In this document: positions 63,079-64,000 of the stretch, in pieces
Layout: each line of letters begins with the position of its first letter
Position numbering within the stretch: position 1 is the stretch's first letter
Assembly: GCF_041893525.1 (NCBI RefSeq)
Contig: NZ_CP169071.1
Length of the DNA: 64,000 bases
From: Phaeobacter bryozoorum
Lineage (GTDB): Bacteria; Pseudomonadota; Alphaproteobacteria; Rhodobacterales; Rhodobacteraceae
Direction: 5' to 3' (one strand)
Notes under the pieces: generated by a model
Told to the model about the DNA's origin: nothing
What the model saw: the letters and a program-made list of their open reading frames with translations, nothing else
Database searches by the model: none
Program-made: the position numbers and the translations under genes

Positions 63079-64000
63079 ATGTCTCAGGACAGAGAGTATA
63101 TCGATCAGGAGATCGCCCAGATCCGTTTCATTTATGAGACGCTCTACCCCGAGATCCCGGTCGAGGCCCATATGTGGTGGGAAGAGGCCAAGCTGCCGAC
63201 CCCGGCGGTGCAGCCGCAGGATATGTCCTATGGCGCCGAGATGATGGCGCTGACCTATATCGGCAATCTGCGCACCGGGCCGCAGGAAACCCCGGCGCTG
63301 CCGGGCAAGCGGGTGTTTGTCACCATCCCCTCGCCGCGTCAGGTGGCGGTCCGCGAAAGTGCCGGCGGCGTGGCCTGGCACAAACGGCCGCGCAAATATC
63401 GCGCCATTCACGCGCTCTCGCCGATATTGGCGGAGCAGATGAAATACCAGATCGAGGCCCGGCGCTGGCGCAAGCTTCCCGCCCGGCATAAATTCTCCCG
63501 GCTGGCCTGTTCGCGTGGCATCTTCGAGACCCAGACGATGGCCCCTGAGGGGCGCCATGGCGGCAAGGAGCCGGCAATCCTGATCGGGTTGCACTGGCTG
63601 GATGTGGGCGGCGCCGAAAGCCTTGGCATCGACAGCATCCGCTGGGCGCTGGACGCCGGGTTGCGGGTGTTTGTCATGGTCGGGCAGGAAGGTCCCGAAC
63701 GGCTGCTGGCTAAGCTGCCGGAAGATCCGCGCCTGCAGCTGATCCGCACCGATCGCTATCTGCCGCGCAGCCAGACCAGCGCCTTTGTCAGTCAGCTGAT
63801 TGCGCAGGAAAACATCATCCTCACCCACAATCACCACTGTGTGCCGCTCTATGATGCGCTGCCGACGATCAAGTTGCGCCATCCGCATGTGGTCAATCTC
63901 GACAGCACCCATATCGTGGAATATGCCGATGGCGGCTATCCGCGGATTTCCGGTGTCTGGAGCAATTTTATCGACCATCACCATGTGATCAGCGGCGAGT
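63079..64000 (+). CDS. Glycosyltransferase (GT4-like), 3' truncated by window edge
   Basis: A frame opens at ATG 63079 (CAGGGAG upstream) and stays open to the last base, giving at least 307 residues. After a helical lead (EYIDQEIAQIRFIYETLYPEI) and a basic stretch (RKYRAIHALSPILAEQM) there is ILIGLHWLDVGGAESLGIDSI, the Gly-Gly-Ala-Glu acceptor-domain motif of GT4 enzymes, and RVFVMVGQEGPERLLAKL. The second GT-B domain is beyond the window. Its position just after the sulfotransferase/GT2 pair suggests the same glycan operon. Confidence 0.8.
   Translation, partial: MSQDREYIDQEIAQIRFIYETLYPEIPVEAHMWWEEAKLPTPAVQPQDMSYGAEMMALTYIGNLRTGPQETPALPGKRVFVTIPSPRQVAVRESAGGVAWHKRPRKYRAIHALSPILAEQMKYQIEARRWRKLPARHKFSRLACSRGIFETQTMAPEGRHGGKEPAILIGLHWLDVGGAESLGIDSIRWALDAGLRVFVMVGQEGPERLLAKLPEDPRLQLIRTDRYLPRSQTSAFVSQLIAQENIILTHNHHCVPLYDALPTIKLRHPHVVNLDSTHIVEYADGGYPRISGVWSNFIDHHHVISGE

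Noticed and set aside
1..64000. tRNA, rRNA, CRISPR, integrase or insertion-sequence genes
   Set aside because: I looked for them and saw no supporting motif on either strand; the window appears free of transposase genes.

Overview
The window looks like most of an extrachromosomal replicon from a marine Rhodobacteraceae (Roseobacter-group) bacterium. The evidence is high GC, alphaproteobacterial codon use, a RepA/ParA/ParB replication-partition block (about 48.0-53.9 kb), many RTX/type I secretion genes, and an almost complete set of surface-polysaccharide genes including a dTDP-rhamnose operon. This combination matches the known roseobacter RepA-type 'biofilm plasmids' that carry a rhamnose operon. 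The genus cannot be fixed from the sequence alone. Both window ends cut genes: a type I secretion ATPase at the left and a glycosyltransferase at the right.

Layout. 0-2 kb: end of a type I secretion operon (ATPase, HlyD adaptor). 2.1-5.8 kb: GDP-mannose to GDP-fucose genes (gmd, fcl, manC). 5.8-12.9 kb: secreted proteins (a DUF2793/peptidase-G2-like protein, a large RTX protein, two M10 serralysin-like proteases sharing a nearly identical core). 13.1-17.0 kb: rmlCBDA with a small membrane protein inserted. 17.0-17.8 kb: broken acetyltransferase. 18.1-27.0 kb: polysaccharide assembly and export (Wza-like lipoprotein, epimerase, initiating sugar transferase, WbpM-like dehydratase, YjbH, YjbF, small GfcA/YjbE-like protein). 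27.1-29.4 kb: polar amino-acid ABC importer. 29.6-33.9 kb: single-module NRPS (C-A-T-TE). 34.3-37.8 kb: pyruvyltransferase fusion protein and a GT4. 38.0-41.8 kb: two LuxR-type regulators and a membrane protein. 42.2-47.9 kb: cysteine-containing RTX protein with its own type I exporter. 48.0-53.9 kb: repA (frameshifted), origin, parA, parB and ugd, bracketed by two copies of a composite palindrome. 54.0-64.0 kb: UDP-galacturonate epimerase, galactofuranose genes (glf, two GlfT-like GT2s), capsule-type ABC export (KpsM-like frameshifted, KpsE-like, KpsT-like), a sulfotransferase-like protein and a partial GT4.

How it works together. The genes supply GDP-fucose, dTDP-rhamnose, UDP-glucuronate/galacturonate and UDP-galactofuranose. 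They provide a lipid-linked route (sugar transferase, Wza, YjbF/YjbH) and an ABC-transporter route for surface glycans. They also provide secreted calcium-binding proteins and proteases as likely matrix proteins. A CsgD/VpsT-like regulator with a degenerate receiver domain is a plausible switch for matrix production (inference).

Three genes (acetyltransferase, repA, KpsM-like permease) carry apparent frameshifts. Whether these are real decay or sequence errors is the main open question, because repA and the permease sit in otherwise intact operons.
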